Assembly: GCF_021227995.1 (NCBI RefSeq)
Contig: NZ_CP089301.1
Span: 1,860,001-1,924,000 of the forward strand
Reading direction: 5' to 3'
DNA: 64,000 nucleotides
DNA from: Novosphingobium kaempferiae
Lineage (GTDB): Bacteria; Pseudomonadota; Alphaproteobacteria; Sphingomonadales; Sphingomonadaceae
Made by a program: the position numbers and the translations under genes. Positions within the stretch are counted from its first letter, which is position 1; every line of letters begins with the position of its first letter. Positions 1 to 9,666 of this stretch are shown piece by piece. The notes beneath the pieces were generated by a model. It was not told where the DNA came from. It saw only the letters and a list, made by a program, of their open reading frames with translations, and did no database searches.

Positions 1-62
1 ACCTCGATAATCCGCTTCGTGGCAGCGCATTGTCTGTCGCGAACGTGGTTTGAAGATGCCTG

Positions 63-916
63 TCAGGCATCGCGATGTACGTAGACGAGTTGCACCCAGT
101 AATCGTTCATCCAGTCCGCATAGCCGAGAAGTCCACGTTCTCGACGTTCGAGTTCAGGCGACCACGCGGCATGTCCCTCATGGAGATCGATCATGGCCTG
201 CATGCGCCACTCCTCGCCCGGTAATGCAAATAGAATCCGGTGCTTCACGTAAGGCGTTACCCCGAAGGCATCGGAGTAATGATCCCTGCGCAGGATGCGG
301 CCATTTGCGACGTGACGGTCAAACAGCCTGAGATAGCGGACCACCACCTCAGGGAAGCGGCCCTTGCCATCGACGAACGATGCCAGCGGTTTTTCACCGG
401 CGAGCATCAAGCCAAGCTCTCTGTTCGTATGGACCAGATATGGCAGAGACCTGAGCAAGTTCGGCAGCATTACTGCTGGATACGCCGTTTCGCCGATGTC
501 CGCCATGAGGGCGGCGCCAACTCCGCGCAAAAGCAGACACGACCGCTTGCCGGGAATGCCGAGTTGATCTGTTGCATCCGAATTGGGTGCGGAAACGAAC
601 CTAGCCTCAACGGCCAACGAAGGTCGCAGCGAAATGCGAAGATAAGCAATGCCATGACGCTCAGCGTTGCTGCGAGAGTCCATAACGTAACCCGCAAAAA
701 CCTTGTGTCGATGAGCGCTCCGACGCCGAGAACGACAGGCGGAACAAAAAGAAATGCGGGATATATCCATGTAACGGGATGAGGCCCGGGAAGCAGCAGC
801 CGCAGACCCATCGGCGAGAAAGCCAAGGCTTTGAACAGGCTCAGCAGCGCGAAGAAAAACAAAGCGTTGCCATGATCCCGGTCAGTCGACTTTCCATCAT
901 TGCGAGCTGACATCAT
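63..916 (-). pseudogene. Frameshifted membrane protein of unknown function
   Basis: Two overlapping reading frames together make one plausible protein. The N-terminal frame (ATG near 916, or a TTG at 949) has about three hydrophobic segments within its first 100 residues. The C-terminal frame, ending at 63, is a soluble, Trp/Tyr-rich tail finishing in YVHRDA. The coding sense moves from one frame to the other around 620-650, near the segment read as AFRCDLR in one frame and LRPSLAVEA in the other. The family is not recognised. The gene lies about 120-155 bases downstream of the ExoA-like glycosyltransferase on the same strand, so it is probably the last gene of that EPS operon. The break may be a true inactivating indel or an assembly error. 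Confidence 0.5.
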
Positions 917-1071
917 CTGCGTCGCCTGCAAAGGGACGATACTGCGCAACCGCAGTTGGGGGCGGAACTGGAATAGCAGGTTCGCCTGAAAGCTGGCGGC
1001 AGCAACCGTCCAGAATCCAAGTCAAGGAGGACGGCATGGGACAACGGCCCTAGCCCCTTGGTCAATGCACC

Positions 1072-2163
1072 TCAAGCCACGGCGAATGCAGGCTCAGATC
1101 GGGCCATGGTACTCTCCACAGGCTCGAACCTCAGCGGCACCGGCGGTTCAGGCATACCGCGCCGGTCCAGCGCTTCCATGATGAACCCCAGCGACCACCC
1201 GGCATGCATGGTCATGGCCGCGAGACCCGCCCCGGCCGCGCACCAGCAACGCGCACGCCACCCGAGCATCAAACCCGCCACCAGCGAGCCGAACAGCCAG
1301 CACGCCATCGGCACAGCAAGCAACGAGGCCGAAGGCTCCAAGGGCACGATGGCAGACCCGATGCACGCCGTTAAGATCGCGGGGATCACGCCCAGCGGCA
1401 GCATCTGCCGCAGCTTCACGGGCGCTGGGTGACGTCTGAGGTTACGCGCACGCCCCTTCCCGTAATTCCGATACTGCCGAAACAGCGCACCCGGCGTACG
1501 GCGCGGATGATAGGTGATGGCAGTCTTCGGCTCCAGCCAGATCCTCCCGCCCGCCGCGAGCAGACGCCGGTCGAGTTCGGCATCCTCGTTGGCCGCGAAA
1601 TTCTCGTCGTAGCCACCGACCCGCATGAACAGTTCCAGATCGAAAAGTGCGTGATGCCCATGGTCTACCCAGGCCCCACGGCCGAGGCGGCGATGTGCCG
1701 CTCCCCCCGTGCCCAGCACCGAATTCTGCGCCGCCGCCGCGGCCTTCTGGAAACATGCGTTGCCCTGCGTGACCATCGGCACAACGACCGATGTCGCACC
1801 GGTCCGCGCCGCGGATCGGCACAGTCGCTCGACGTAGCGCACGGGATAAGTCGCGTGGGCGTCGATCCGAACCAGCCAGCGATGACCCATCCCATGCCGA
1901 CGAACGGCAAGGTTCACGGCCGCGCTTTGGATCCGTTTCGGATTATCCAGCAGGAATAGATTGCGATGCCTCTTGGCCAATGCAGCCACGATCGCCCGGC
2001 TCCGGTCTCGGCTGCCCCCATCCGCCACGACGATCGTAGCGCCCTGCGCTTCATCCAGAAGACGATCCAGCAGCGATGGCAGGTGCACCTCTTCATTGAG
2101 GCACGGCACGACGATGAGCACCCCCACATTGCCGCAGCGCCCCTCTCTCGTCCCATTACTCAT
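1072..2163 (-). CDS. ExoA-like family 2 glycosyltransferase
   Basis: A 363-residue membrane-associated glycosyltransferase that would add a sugar to a lipid-linked EPS repeat unit on the cytoplasmic face. The N-terminal GT-A domain shows LIVVPCLNEE, the ADGGSRDRS loop and RIDAHATYP as the metal-binding region, then an NEDAELDRRL acceptor-side motif. Hydrophobic segments at roughly residues 255-325 anchor the C-terminus. This layout matches ExoA of succinoglycan synthesis. The ATG at 2163 overlaps the end of the upstream glycosyltransferase by 8 bases and suggests translational coupling. A longer start at 2205 is possible but would add residues inside the upstream gene. The donor sugar cannot be read from sequence. 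Confidence 0.8.
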   Translation of the reverse strand: MSNGTREGRCGNVGVLIVVPCLNEEVHLPSLLDRLLDEAQGATIVVADGGSRDRSRAIVAALAKRHRNLFLLDNPKRIQSAAVNLAVRRHGMGHRWLVRIDAHATYPVRYVERLCRSAARTGATSVVVPMVTQGNACFQKAAAAAQNSVLGTGGAAHRRLGRGAWVDHGHHALFDLELFMRVGGYDENFAANEDAELDRRLLAAGGRIWLEPKTAITYHPRRTPGALFRQYRNYGKGRARNLRRHPAPVKLRQMLPLGVIPAILTACIGSAIVPLEPSASLLAVPMACWLFGSLVAGLMLGWRARCWCAAGAGLAAMTMHAGWSLGFIMEALDRRGMPEPPVPLRFEPVESTMARSEPAFAVA

Positions 2164-3310
2164 CGGCCATCCCCACCACAGCCCGGGCAATCGCGCCCCG
2201 CTCACCCGGGGTCTGGTACAAGGCCTCGTGAGGCAGCGCCGCTATCGCAGCGCGCATTCGCGTCCGATCATCGACGGTCAGGGAACCAAGCAATACAGGG
2301 AGTTCCGCCACCGGATCGTCCACCAGGATGCCGACGCCCCACCGGCGCAGCCAGCGCCCCGTCTCCACCCTGCGCAGCGCAATCGGCACCGCGCCATGCG
2401 CAAGCCCTTCATACAGCCGGTTCGGCAGGAGCCAGTCGGAATTCAGCCCTTCCTCGAAGTAGTCGACCGCCCAGACGAAATCGACGGCCGCATAAAGCTT
2501 CGGCAGATCCTGCGACTGGTAAGCACCGAGGTAACGCACTCCGGGCATGCCCGACACAAGGCTTTCGAATTGCGGAAACTCCGCCTCGCTGGGTATGCCC
2601 GCGATCACGATTTCCATGGCGCCACGGGATTGCCGCGCCAGCGAGCCAAGTTGCGTCAGCGTCTTGCGACATCGCAGCATCCCGAACCAACCGATCACCA
2701 AAGGCCCACCCTCCCTCCGTGGCCGCATGGCGGCACCATGATCGGGCAGGCACTCGGGTACCTTGTTCTCAACCAGCAACACCCCTTCGGACCTGCCCTG
2801 CCGCTCGTCGAAGTAGGCGCGCGCAAAAGCCGGGGAACTGACGATGACGAGGTCGGTCCGCGCCAGCAGGCGCTGCTCGATCCTCCGCATCAGTTGCGAC
2901 GCAGCGCCGGTCCCCAGCAAGAGGCGATGGATGTCGAGACATTCGTAGATCAGCCGCTGTCCCCTTGAACGCACACGCCAGGCAAGGATCAGCATTTCGA
3001 GGTTCCGGGCGACGATCACTGACGCATCTGCGCACACCTGCTTTATCGCGTGCGGAAAAAGTAGGTGCCTCAGTATGGTCATCGCACGCTGAAACAGCCG
3101 CGCATCCGTCGTCCGCCCGAGGTCCATCATAAGGTGAGCCGCGTGCTCGACGGTCAGTCCGCCAACCGTTGCAGCCCGTCTGCGGAAGCCCCCCAGTCCC
3201 ACCGACAACCCCTCCATCGCGAACAGATCGACGCGGCGACGAACCGCGGCGTCGTCCAGGTTGTGGACCAGATAGGCCACCGAGACCGCACAAGTTTGCT
3301 CCGATCTCAT
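2156..3310 (-). CDS. GT4-like (GT-B fold) glycosyltransferase
   Basis: A 384-residue predicted cytosolic glycosyltransferase. The C-terminal half has the nucleotide-sugar region typical of GT4 enzymes: VIGWFGMLRCRKTL, VRYLGAYQSQDLPKLYAAVDF, then the NRLYEGLAHGAVPIAL segment with the donor-contacting glutamate. The ATG at 3310 is preferred because GGAG lies 8 bases upstream; an earlier start at 3346 lacks this. It is the first gene of a minus-strand unit with the ExoA-like gene and diverges from the Wzc-type gene across about 180 bases that must hold both promoters. It probably adds one residue of the EPS repeat; linkage and substrate are unknown. Confidence 0.75.
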   Translation of the reverse strand: MRSEQTCAVSVAYLVHNLDDAAVRRRVDLFAMEGLSVGLGGFRRRAATVGGLTVEHAAHLMMDLGRTTDARLFQRAMTILRHLLFPHAIKQVCADASVIVARNLEMLILAWRVRSRGQRLIYECLDIHRLLLGTGAASQLMRRIEQRLLARTDLVIVSSPAFARAYFDERQGRSEGVLLVENKVPECLPDHGAAMRPRREGGPLVIGWFGMLRCRKTLTQLGSLARQSRGAMEIVIAGIPSEAEFPQFESLVSGMPGVRYLGAYQSQDLPKLYAAVDFVWAVDYFEEGLNSDWLLPNRLYEGLAHGAVPIALRRVETGRWLRRWGVGILVDDPVAELPVLLGSLTVDDRTRMRAAIAALPHEALYQTPGERGAIARAVVGMADE

Positions 3311-3493
3311 CCGAAAACTCCAAAACTCCGTCTCAAACGGAGGCAACTTCTGTTCCCATCGAGACGGACGATCGACATTCTACTTAGTGTTCATTCGATG
3401 GACTTCGCGATGTGTTTAAGAGCCACACGCTCAATACATCAACATCGGATCAGTCCTATTTGGAGCAATGAATTGAGCAACAGGACGCACAGC

Positions 3494-5644
3494 ATGGATG
3501 CGGACGAAATATCGCCCGTAATATCCTCCCGCCTGTTGCCGGAATCGTCCAGAATTCGCGCGATCATGTTTCGCAGACGCTGGCTTTTTCTTGCGGTTTT
3601 TGCTGCTGTGCTAATGCTGACAACGGCACTTCTGGGAGTTTTGCCGAAAACCTACACGGCAACCAGTTCGCTGCTGCTTGAGCCGCGACAGGCGGAACCG
3701 GTGAAAGTGAACGACCGCGGCTTCGTGGCGCCTGCAGACGACAATCTGATCGACACAGCCGTCCAGATCATCCGCTCGCCTGCGCTGACGCTCGATGTCG
3801 TGCGCGGCCTGAAAATCGCCGGCACGGTCGAGTTCGGCGGCGGTACGGATGCGCATCGACAGGACGGTGCTTCAGGCAGTCCGTCGCGCCGCGAACAGCG
3901 CGCCGCCAGCACCTTGCTTGCCCGCAGCCATGTCAAGCGCGTGGGCGTGACTTATCTCGTGGAGATATCGGCCTCGTCGAAGAATGCGAAGCAAGCCGCG
4001 CGGATCGCCAATGCGCTGGCACGCCGCTATATCGAACTCGACACGACGAAGAAGCAGGCGCGTAACTCGCAGTCGGCCCGCTACGTCGAAAGCCAGGCTA
4101 CGGCGCTGCGCGGGCAGGCGGTGGCGGATGACGCTGCGCTGCAAAACTACATGATCCGCAACAACCTGATGAGCGCGCAGGGCGCGACGATGGCCGAGCA
4201 GGAGGTATCCGAACTCAACCGACAGATCGCCGATGCCCAGGCCCAACTGGCCGAGCAGCGCGGGAAGCTCGGCGCTGCCCAGATGCAGATCGCTCAAGGC
4301 GGTGGCGGCGCGGACATCGGCGCGGCGCTCGCATCGGAAACCGTGCGGCAACTGCGCCAGCAGGAGGCACAGACCAGCGCCCGCCTTGCCCAACTGGATG
4401 CCCGATACGGGGCGCTGCATCCCGATGTGATCGAGGCGCGGGACGAACTGGCCGATGTGAATCGGCAACTCAATGCGGAACTCTCGCGTATCGTCTCAGG
4501 GCTGCGCGGAGATGCGAGAATCGCCGAGTCCCGGCTCGGCTCATTGCTCGCGAGCCGCGCTCAGGCCAAGGGCACGCTTGCACAGAACAGTTCCGCGCAA
4601 GTGGGCAGGCTTGAACTTGAGCGGCGAGCGGAAGCAAGCCGTGCGATCTACAGCGCCTACCTCACCCGCGCGAAGGAAACCGCGCAGGCTGGCGAACTGC
4701 CCAACGCCGATGCCACCATCGCCTCGGTCGCCCGCGTGCCCGGCATGCCCTCCTCCCCCAACTATGTGCTGGGTGCTCTTGCCGGCCTCGGTGCGGCGCT
4801 GGTGCTGGCCTCGCTCGCCACGGCAGTCGCGGAGTATCTCGAAAATACGTTGAGTAGCCGCGCGGACATCGAATCCGGGTTGGGAGCGACTTACGCCGGT
4901 GCAATTCCCACGCTGTCGTCGGCGACGCGCTCGAAGGATGGCGCCGTGTCGCCGCAGGACTACGTGACGATGCGCCCCATGTCGCTGTTCACGGAAAGCA
5001 TGCGCAACCTTGCCACATATCTCGGCCTTACGGCGAGCAGTGAGAGTCAGGTCGTCACCATAACCTCTGCGCTCCCGCGAGAAGGCAAGTCGACCACAGC
5101 CATGTGCCTTGCCCGAACGCTGGCCATGGCCAATCGCAAGGTCGTGCTCGTCGATGCCGATGTGCGCCATCATTCGGCTTCCGATGCCCTTGCTCCACAT
5201 CGGGAACGGGAGGCTCTGTTCCGCGTGCTGGATCGCACGCTTCCGCTCGATCTGGCGTTGACGATGGACGACCGCACCGAACTGCGGATCCTCCCCACGC
5301 TCGGCCAGATGCAGGCGGCTGACGTCATCACCGAACCCGATATGGCACTGCTGCTGTCCTCGCTTCGCAAGCGGTTCGATATCATCATCATCGATTCCGC
5401 CCCGATCCTGGGCGTTGCCGAGACGCGGATCATCACCGGACTGTCGGACCAGACGCTCGTCGTCGCCCGATGGCGCCAGACCCCGGAAAAGGCTGTGCGC
5501 ACCACTCTGGATCTGCTCGCCCACGCCGACAGCAAGATCGGCGGCGTGGCGCTCAGCTTGGTCGACATCAAGGAATTCGCCAGCGCAGGACTGACCGATG
5601 CGTTCGGCTACTACAAGAAGTTCAAGGGCTACTATGTCGACTGA
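3494..5644 (+). CDS. Polysaccharide co-polymerase / BY-kinase (Wzc/ExoP/GumC type)
   Basis: A 716-residue inner-membrane protein that controls EPS chain length and export. An N-terminal transmembrane segment (about residues 29-51) leads into a Wzz domain, then a long coiled-coil periplasmic region rich in Gln, Ala and Glu (about 180-370), a second membrane segment near 430, and a cytoplasmic tyrosine-kinase domain. The kinase shows Walker A PREGKSTTA near residue 530, Walker A' VVLVDADVRHH and Walker B DIIIIDSAP. The C-terminus carries a tyrosine cluster (GYYKKFKGYYVD), the usual autophosphorylation tail. The ATG at 3494 is chosen because the first membrane segment follows directly. The last 11 bases overlap the next gene. 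Confidence 0.88.
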   Translation: MDADEISPVISSRLLPESSRIRAIMFRRRWLFLAVFAAVLMLTTALLGVLPKTYTATSSLLLEPRQAEPVKVNDRGFVAPADDNLIDTAVQIIRSPALTLDVVRGLKIAGTVEFGGGTDAHRQDGASGSPSRREQRAASTLLARSHVKRVGVTYLVEISASSKNAKQAARIANALARRYIELDTTKKQARNSQSARYVESQATALRGQAVADDAALQNYMIRNNLMSAQGATMAEQEVSELNRQIADAQAQLAEQRGKLGAAQMQIAQGGGGADIGAALASETVRQLRQQEAQTSARLAQLDARYGALHPDVIEARDELADVNRQLNAELSRIVSGLRGDARIAESRLGSLLASRAQAKGTLAQNSSAQVGRLELERRAEASRAIYSAYLTRAKETAQAGELPNADATIASVARVPGMPSSPNYVLGALAGLGAALVLASLATAVAEYLENTLSSRADIESGLGATYAGAIPTLSSATRSKDGAVSPQDYVTMRPMSLFTESMRNLATYLGLTASSESQVVTITSALPREGKSTTAMCLARTLAMANRKVVLVDADVRHHSASDALAPHREREALFRVLDRTLPLDLALTMDDRTELRILPTLGQMQAADVITEPDMALLLSSLRKRFDIIIIDSAPILGVAETRIITGLSDQTLVVARWRQTPEKAVRTTLDLLAHADSKIGGVALSLVDIKEFASAGLTDAFGYYKKFKGYYVD

Positions 5645-6761
5645 TGGGGCAGCCCTTGATCGCTATCCGGCTCTGGATGCATTACGCGGAACGGCCGCAT
5701 TCGCCGTGATGTTCTATCACCTCCGCGACTTCAACTCGTCCGGCGAATTGCAGGTATTTTCAAGCGGGTATCTCGCTGTAGATTTGTTCTTCGTATTGAG
5801 CGGTTTCGTAATCTGCCATGCTTATGAAGCGCGCCTGCAATCCGACCTGACATTGCGCGACTTCATGATCTTGCGCTTTATCCGCCTGCAACCGGTCATG
5901 ATGATGGGGACGCTCATCGGATTCATCCTGGCAGTCTGCCAACGAGCAATGGGGCTGCAAGGCGCGCCGGGATTTGCCGAAATTGCGAGTTCCTTTCCGG
6001 TGAACCTCCTGATGCTGCCCAACATCTTCGTGCCCTGGGGGATCTTCCTGTTCAACCCTCCCGCCTGGTCGCTCTTCTACGAGTTGCTGGCCAACGCCTG
6101 GTACGCACTCGCCACAAGATGCAGGGCGGGCAGGCTTGCCCCGCAGGGTCCAGGCAAAGCGCTGATACTTCTGTGTCTCGTTGGCTATCTGGGTGTCGTC
6201 ATATCCGTTCTGCTCGAAGGCAGCCTGGACCGCGGCGTCGTGCTGCAAGACTGGCCGATCGCCGTGTCACGCATCGGTTTTTCCTTCGCCCTGGGCATCG
6301 TGCTTTGTCGCTCCAAACTGCTCTGGCGGGCCCGACTGCCAAAAATTCCGGTGCATTGGCTGCTGCTGGGCTGCCTCGGCCTGCTCTCTCCCTTCCCGTT
6401 CGGTGCGTGGCGAATGGCCTACGATCTGATGTTCGTGACGGTCGCATCGCCCTTGCTCGTGATGCTGGGCACAAGTGCAACGATCCCTTCACGTTTAAAG
6501 GGATGCGTGGTGGGGCTGGGGCTTCTGTCCTATCCGCTCTATGCCGTCCATGCGCCTATCAAACATATGATCGAGGCCTCGATACCGGCAGGGGCGGATT
6601 TCCTCTGGATCGCGTCTGCCTGTGCTGCGGTGGGCGTGGCCTGGCCGCTCGCGATGATCGACCCGGCGCTTAGACGCTGGTTGACCTCTCGGCTCCGTGG
6701 CGCCCGCTCTGCCGATCGGCATGGACTCCAGCGCGCTCGCAGTACTGCGGGCAACAGTTAG
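5634..6761 (+). CDS. Acyltransferase 3 family protein (EPS O-acylation)
   Basis: A 375-residue polytopic inner-membrane protein with about ten hydrophobic segments. It begins with the family hallmark LDALRGTAAFAVMFYH, containing the conserved R and H, followed by VDLFFVLSGFVI and a second conserved region around FNPPAWSLFYELLAN. Members such as OafA and ExoZ transfer acyl groups from acyl-CoA to sugars. The ATG at 5634 lies inside the end of the kinase gene and overlaps it by 11 bases, so expression is coupled. The next gene starts 9 bases beyond its stop. The role here is inferred as acetylation or similar decoration of the EPS repeat. Confidence 0.82.
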   Translation: MSTDGAALDRYPALDALRGTAAFAVMFYHLRDFNSSGELQVFSSGYLAVDLFFVLSGFVICHAYEARLQSDLTLRDFMILRFIRLQPVMMMGTLIGFILAVCQRAMGLQGAPGFAEIASSFPVNLLMLPNIFVPWGIFLFNPPAWSLFYELLANAWYALATRCRAGRLAPQGPGKALILLCLVGYLGVVISVLLEGSLDRGVVLQDWPIAVSRIGFSFALGIVLCRSKLLWRARLPKIPVHWLLLGCLGLLSPFPFGAWRMAYDLMFVTVASPLLVMLGTSATIPSRLKGCVVGLGLLSYPLYAVHAPIKHMIEASIPAGADFLWIASACAAVGVAWPLAMIDPALRRWLTSRLRGARSADRHGLQRARSTAGNS

Positions 6762-6770
6762 GAGGCCCTC

Positions 6771-8159
6771 GTGTCCATATCGCCTCCGCATTCTCTGTGC
6801 CCGCTGTCGCTGCGTGACGCAGCAGGCGGAAATCGACCTGATGCTCATGCTGCGGGTAAATCCCGCATCGATGACGACAGCCCGGCCATCCGGGCTGGAT
6901 CGCAAACGAAGGGGCATGTCCTTTTCGTGAGCCGTCAGCGTATCGTCGGCAAGACCAACGGCAGCAGCGCATATCTGCTGGATCTGGCTACCGCCGCACG
7001 GCGGGCGGGCTTTACGCCGCATCTGCTGCAACCTTCACCGAACATCATGGGCCGCTGGCCGTTCATGCGCCTGAGGCCGGAAATGGCCGCCTTCGAAACG
7101 CACGCCATTCGCGGCGTGATCCGCTATCGACGCTGGGTCGTTTCGCGTGATCCCGGCGTGTTTATCGACGCTGCGCTGGCCATTGCGTGTCGCATTGCCC
7201 GCCGCGCAGGCTTGAGGGGGGTCTGGTCGACCGACCGCCCACGCCCCTACTCCATCGCCGCAGCATGGCAGGACAAAGATCGCACCTATCTGCAACGCGC
7301 AGCCGATCACGCAGACATCGTCATCGCCGACTATGCATTTCAGGCAGAGGCGTTCATGCATTTCGTCAATCGGCCATCCGCCATCGTTATGCACGACCTG
7401 TTTCATCGGCGCGATGCGCAGCCGGATGTGACGGACTCCGTGGCAAAACTCGGGAAGGACGATGAGATCGCCTTGCTGGCCAAGGCGGATGCCGTCATCG
7501 CCATCCAGTCCAGCGAGGCGCATTTCATTCTGGATAATGTGCCCGGCAGTTCAGCGATCCTCGCCCCAATGGCGGTGAATACGGTGTCGGACGTGCAGCC
7601 GGGCAAGAATGGTCGCCTGCTATTTGTGGGCAGCAATACGGCGCCCAACGTCGTTGGTCTGGAATGGTTTTTCCGGGATGTATGGCCTCTGGTCAAAGCG
7701 CATTCTCCATCCGCAACGCTGGACATCGCGGGCACCGTGAACGCGGGCTTTGCCGAAACAGCGCCGGCAGGCGTCGGTTTCCTCGGTCTAGTGGACGATC
7801 TGACCTCGCTGTATACCGATGCCGCGATCGTCATATCCCCTCTGACATTCGGTTCGGGGCTCAAGATCAAGCTGGTCGAAGCCATGGCGAACGGAAAAGC
7901 CGTCGTCGCCACCGGAGTCACCCTGCAAGGCGTCGAAGCCGAATGCGACGGAGCGGTGATACGCGCCGACACCGGAGTGCAGTTCGCCGAAGCGATCGTA
8001 ACGCTGCTCGATGACGACCATCGGCGCATCGCACTCGCTCGCGCAGCGCTTTGCGCGGCTAAGACCCATTTCTCGGCTCCTGCGTGCCACGCCGAATTCA
8101 TCGCCTGGCTGGAGAGCAGTCGGCCCACCTGCAGCATCGAACCGGGCATCACCGAGTGA
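6771..8159 (+). CDS. GT4-like glycosyltransferase with GTG start
   Basis: A 462-residue glycosyltransferase. The C-terminal GT-B half has GRLLFVGSNTAPNVVGLEWF, then SPLTFGSGLKIKLVEAMANGKAVVAT, a clear Glyco_trans_1_4 donor site with the conserved glutamate. The GTG at 6771 is supported by a perfect AGGAGG at 6760-6765, five bases upstream, although the first 45 or so residues look unstructured and a later start is not excluded. The stop overlaps the ATG of the flippase gene by one base (TGATG). Together with its neighbours it forms a kinase, acyltransferase, glycosyltransferase and flippase operon. Confidence 0.8.
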   Translation: MSISPPHSLCPLSLRDAAGGNRPDAHAAGKSRIDDDSPAIRAGSQTKGHVLFVSRQRIVGKTNGSSAYLLDLATAARRAGFTPHLLQPSPNIMGRWPFMRLRPEMAAFETHAIRGVIRYRRWVVSRDPGVFIDAALAIACRIARRAGLRGVWSTDRPRPYSIAAAWQDKDRTYLQRAADHADIVIADYAFQAEAFMHFVNRPSAIVMHDLFHRRDAQPDVTDSVAKLGKDDEIALLAKADAVIAIQSSEAHFILDNVPGSSAILAPMAVNTVSDVQPGKNGRLLFVGSNTAPNVVGLEWFFRDVWPLVKAHSPSATLDIAGTVNAGFAETAPAGVGFLGLVDDLTSLYTDAAIVISPLTFGSGLKIKLVEAMANGKAVVATGVTLQGVEAECDGAVIRADTGVQFAEAIVTLLDDDHRRIALARAALCAAKTHFSAPACHAEFIAWLESSRPTCSIEPGITE

Positions 8160-9628
8160 TGAGCGCGCCGCCCCGCCTTGCCATGCCCCTGCTCTGGTCG
8201 ACGGCCTCAAGCCTCGGCACGCAGGCTTTGTCGTTCCTGACCTTTGCGGTTCTGGCCAGACTCCTCGGCGCGCCAGCATTCGGTTTGGTGGCACTGGCTG
8301 CGCTCTTCATAGACTTGCTGTTGGTAGTCAGCAATGCAGGCATCAACGAAGCCGTGATACAGCGCCGCGACCTTACCGAGGAAGATGCGGCCACGGCGTT
8401 TTGGGCTAATCTTGGGTGTGGATTGGTCTTCTGTCTTGCGGTTATCGCGGCTGCGCCCGTTATCTCGCACGCCTTCGGACAGCCGGCACTTGCGTCGATA
8501 GTCAGGGCTCTGGCCTGCATTTTCGTCATCACGCCGCTCGGCGCCATTCATACTGCGCGGCTGGCGCGGGATTTGCGGTTTCGTTCGATCGCGTCGCGCA
8601 ATGTCGCCGCTTCGCTGGCGGGAGCGGCAATAGGGTTGCCGCTGGCCTTCGCCGGATATGGAGTATGGGCGCTTGTTGGGCAGCGCATCGCCGCGGCTCT
8701 GGCCCTGGCGACCAGTGCCTGGGTCAGCACGCGATGGTTGCCCAAGTGGCGCTTTCGATGGAGCACTTGCAAACAGTTGCTCAGGTTCGGTGGCTATATC
8801 GGCTTGTCCGGGACGCTGAACCAGCTCAATATCCGCATCGCCGAGATTATTTCCGGCGCATTGGTCGGACCGATTGCGGTAGCATTCATACGTGCCGGAT
8901 CCCGGATCGTCGAAGTCCTCAATCAGGTCACCTACATGCCATTCCAGCAGATCGCGATGCCGGTGCTGGCACGCAATGCGCATGATCGACAGGCCATCCG
9001 GGCAACCTACCTTCGGCTAAGCCGTCTTTCGGCGTTCATCATGTTCCCGGCCTTTCTGGGCAGTTTCGCGCTGGCTCCGCAGATCGTCGCTCTGGTCTTC
9101 GGCGAAGGTTGGGAGCCGGTTGCCGATGCCTTGCGGATTTTTGCCTGCGCTGTCGTTGCATCGCAAATCAACAACCTGATCCTCGCGGCCATCACCGCTG
9201 CGGGCGCATCCCGGACGGTCCTGTCGTGGACCACGACCCAGATCTGTCTGGGAAGCCTTGCCGCAATCGCGGTTCACGGACTGGGCTGGCAGGCCATGCT
9301 GATTACCGGCGTCGCACGGGGCTATCTGGTTCTGCCGTATGGTTTCTATCTGCTGCATCGGCACGCCGATGTAGGCTTCAAGGATGTGCTTCGCAGCATT
9401 CGCCCCGCGCTGGTAAGCGCCATACTTATGGCCTGTGTCGTACTTGCAGGCGTCAACGCCTGCGAGGCGGCAATTCCCGATGTGCAGGTCGTAGCGTTGT
9501 GGTTACCGGCCGGCGCGATGACCTATTTTGTCGTTTATATCTGGCAGGATCGCGAAATCGTCCAACAGGTACGCGCAATGGTCAACCTGAAGATGAGACG
9601 AGCACCCGCCGCTGACGCATCAAGCTGA
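8159..9628 (+). CDS. Wzx-type polysaccharide flippase
   Basis: A 489-residue membrane protein with about twelve to fourteen hydrophobic helices and few charged loops, matching the polysaccharide biosynthesis/MATE-like family (Wzx, ExoT, GumJ). The N-terminus LLWSTASSLGTQALSFLTFAVLARLLGAPAFG is typical, as are the VIQRRDLT loop and the duplicated half with FGGYIGLSGTLNQLN. It should flip the undecaprenyl-linked repeat unit to the periplasm. The ATG at 8159 shares a base with the preceding stop codon; an earlier ATG at 8084 would encode hydrophilic sequence inside the upstream gene and is rejected. It is the last gene of the plus-strand operon. Confidence 0.87.
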   Translation: MSAPPRLAMPLLWSTASSLGTQALSFLTFAVLARLLGAPAFGLVALAALFIDLLLVVSNAGINEAVIQRRDLTEEDAATAFWANLGCGLVFCLAVIAAAPVISHAFGQPALASIVRALACIFVITPLGAIHTARLARDLRFRSIASRNVAASLAGAAIGLPLAFAGYGVWALVGQRIAAALALATSAWVSTRWLPKWRFRWSTCKQLLRFGGYIGLSGTLNQLNIRIAEIISGALVGPIAVAFIRAGSRIVEVLNQVTYMPFQQIAMPVLARNAHDRQAIRATYLRLSRLSAFIMFPAFLGSFALAPQIVALVFGEGWEPVADALRIFACAVVASQINNLILAAITAAGASRTVLSWTTTQICLGSLAAIAVHGLGWQAMLITGVARGYLVLPYGFYLLHRHADVGFKDVLRSIRPALVSAILMACVVLAGVNACEAAIPDVQVVALWLPAGAMTYFVVYIWQDREIVQQVRAMVNLKMRRAPAADASS

Positions 9629-9666
9629 ACGCCTGACCGCATGCAGCATTCCGCTCCAACTGCCGC

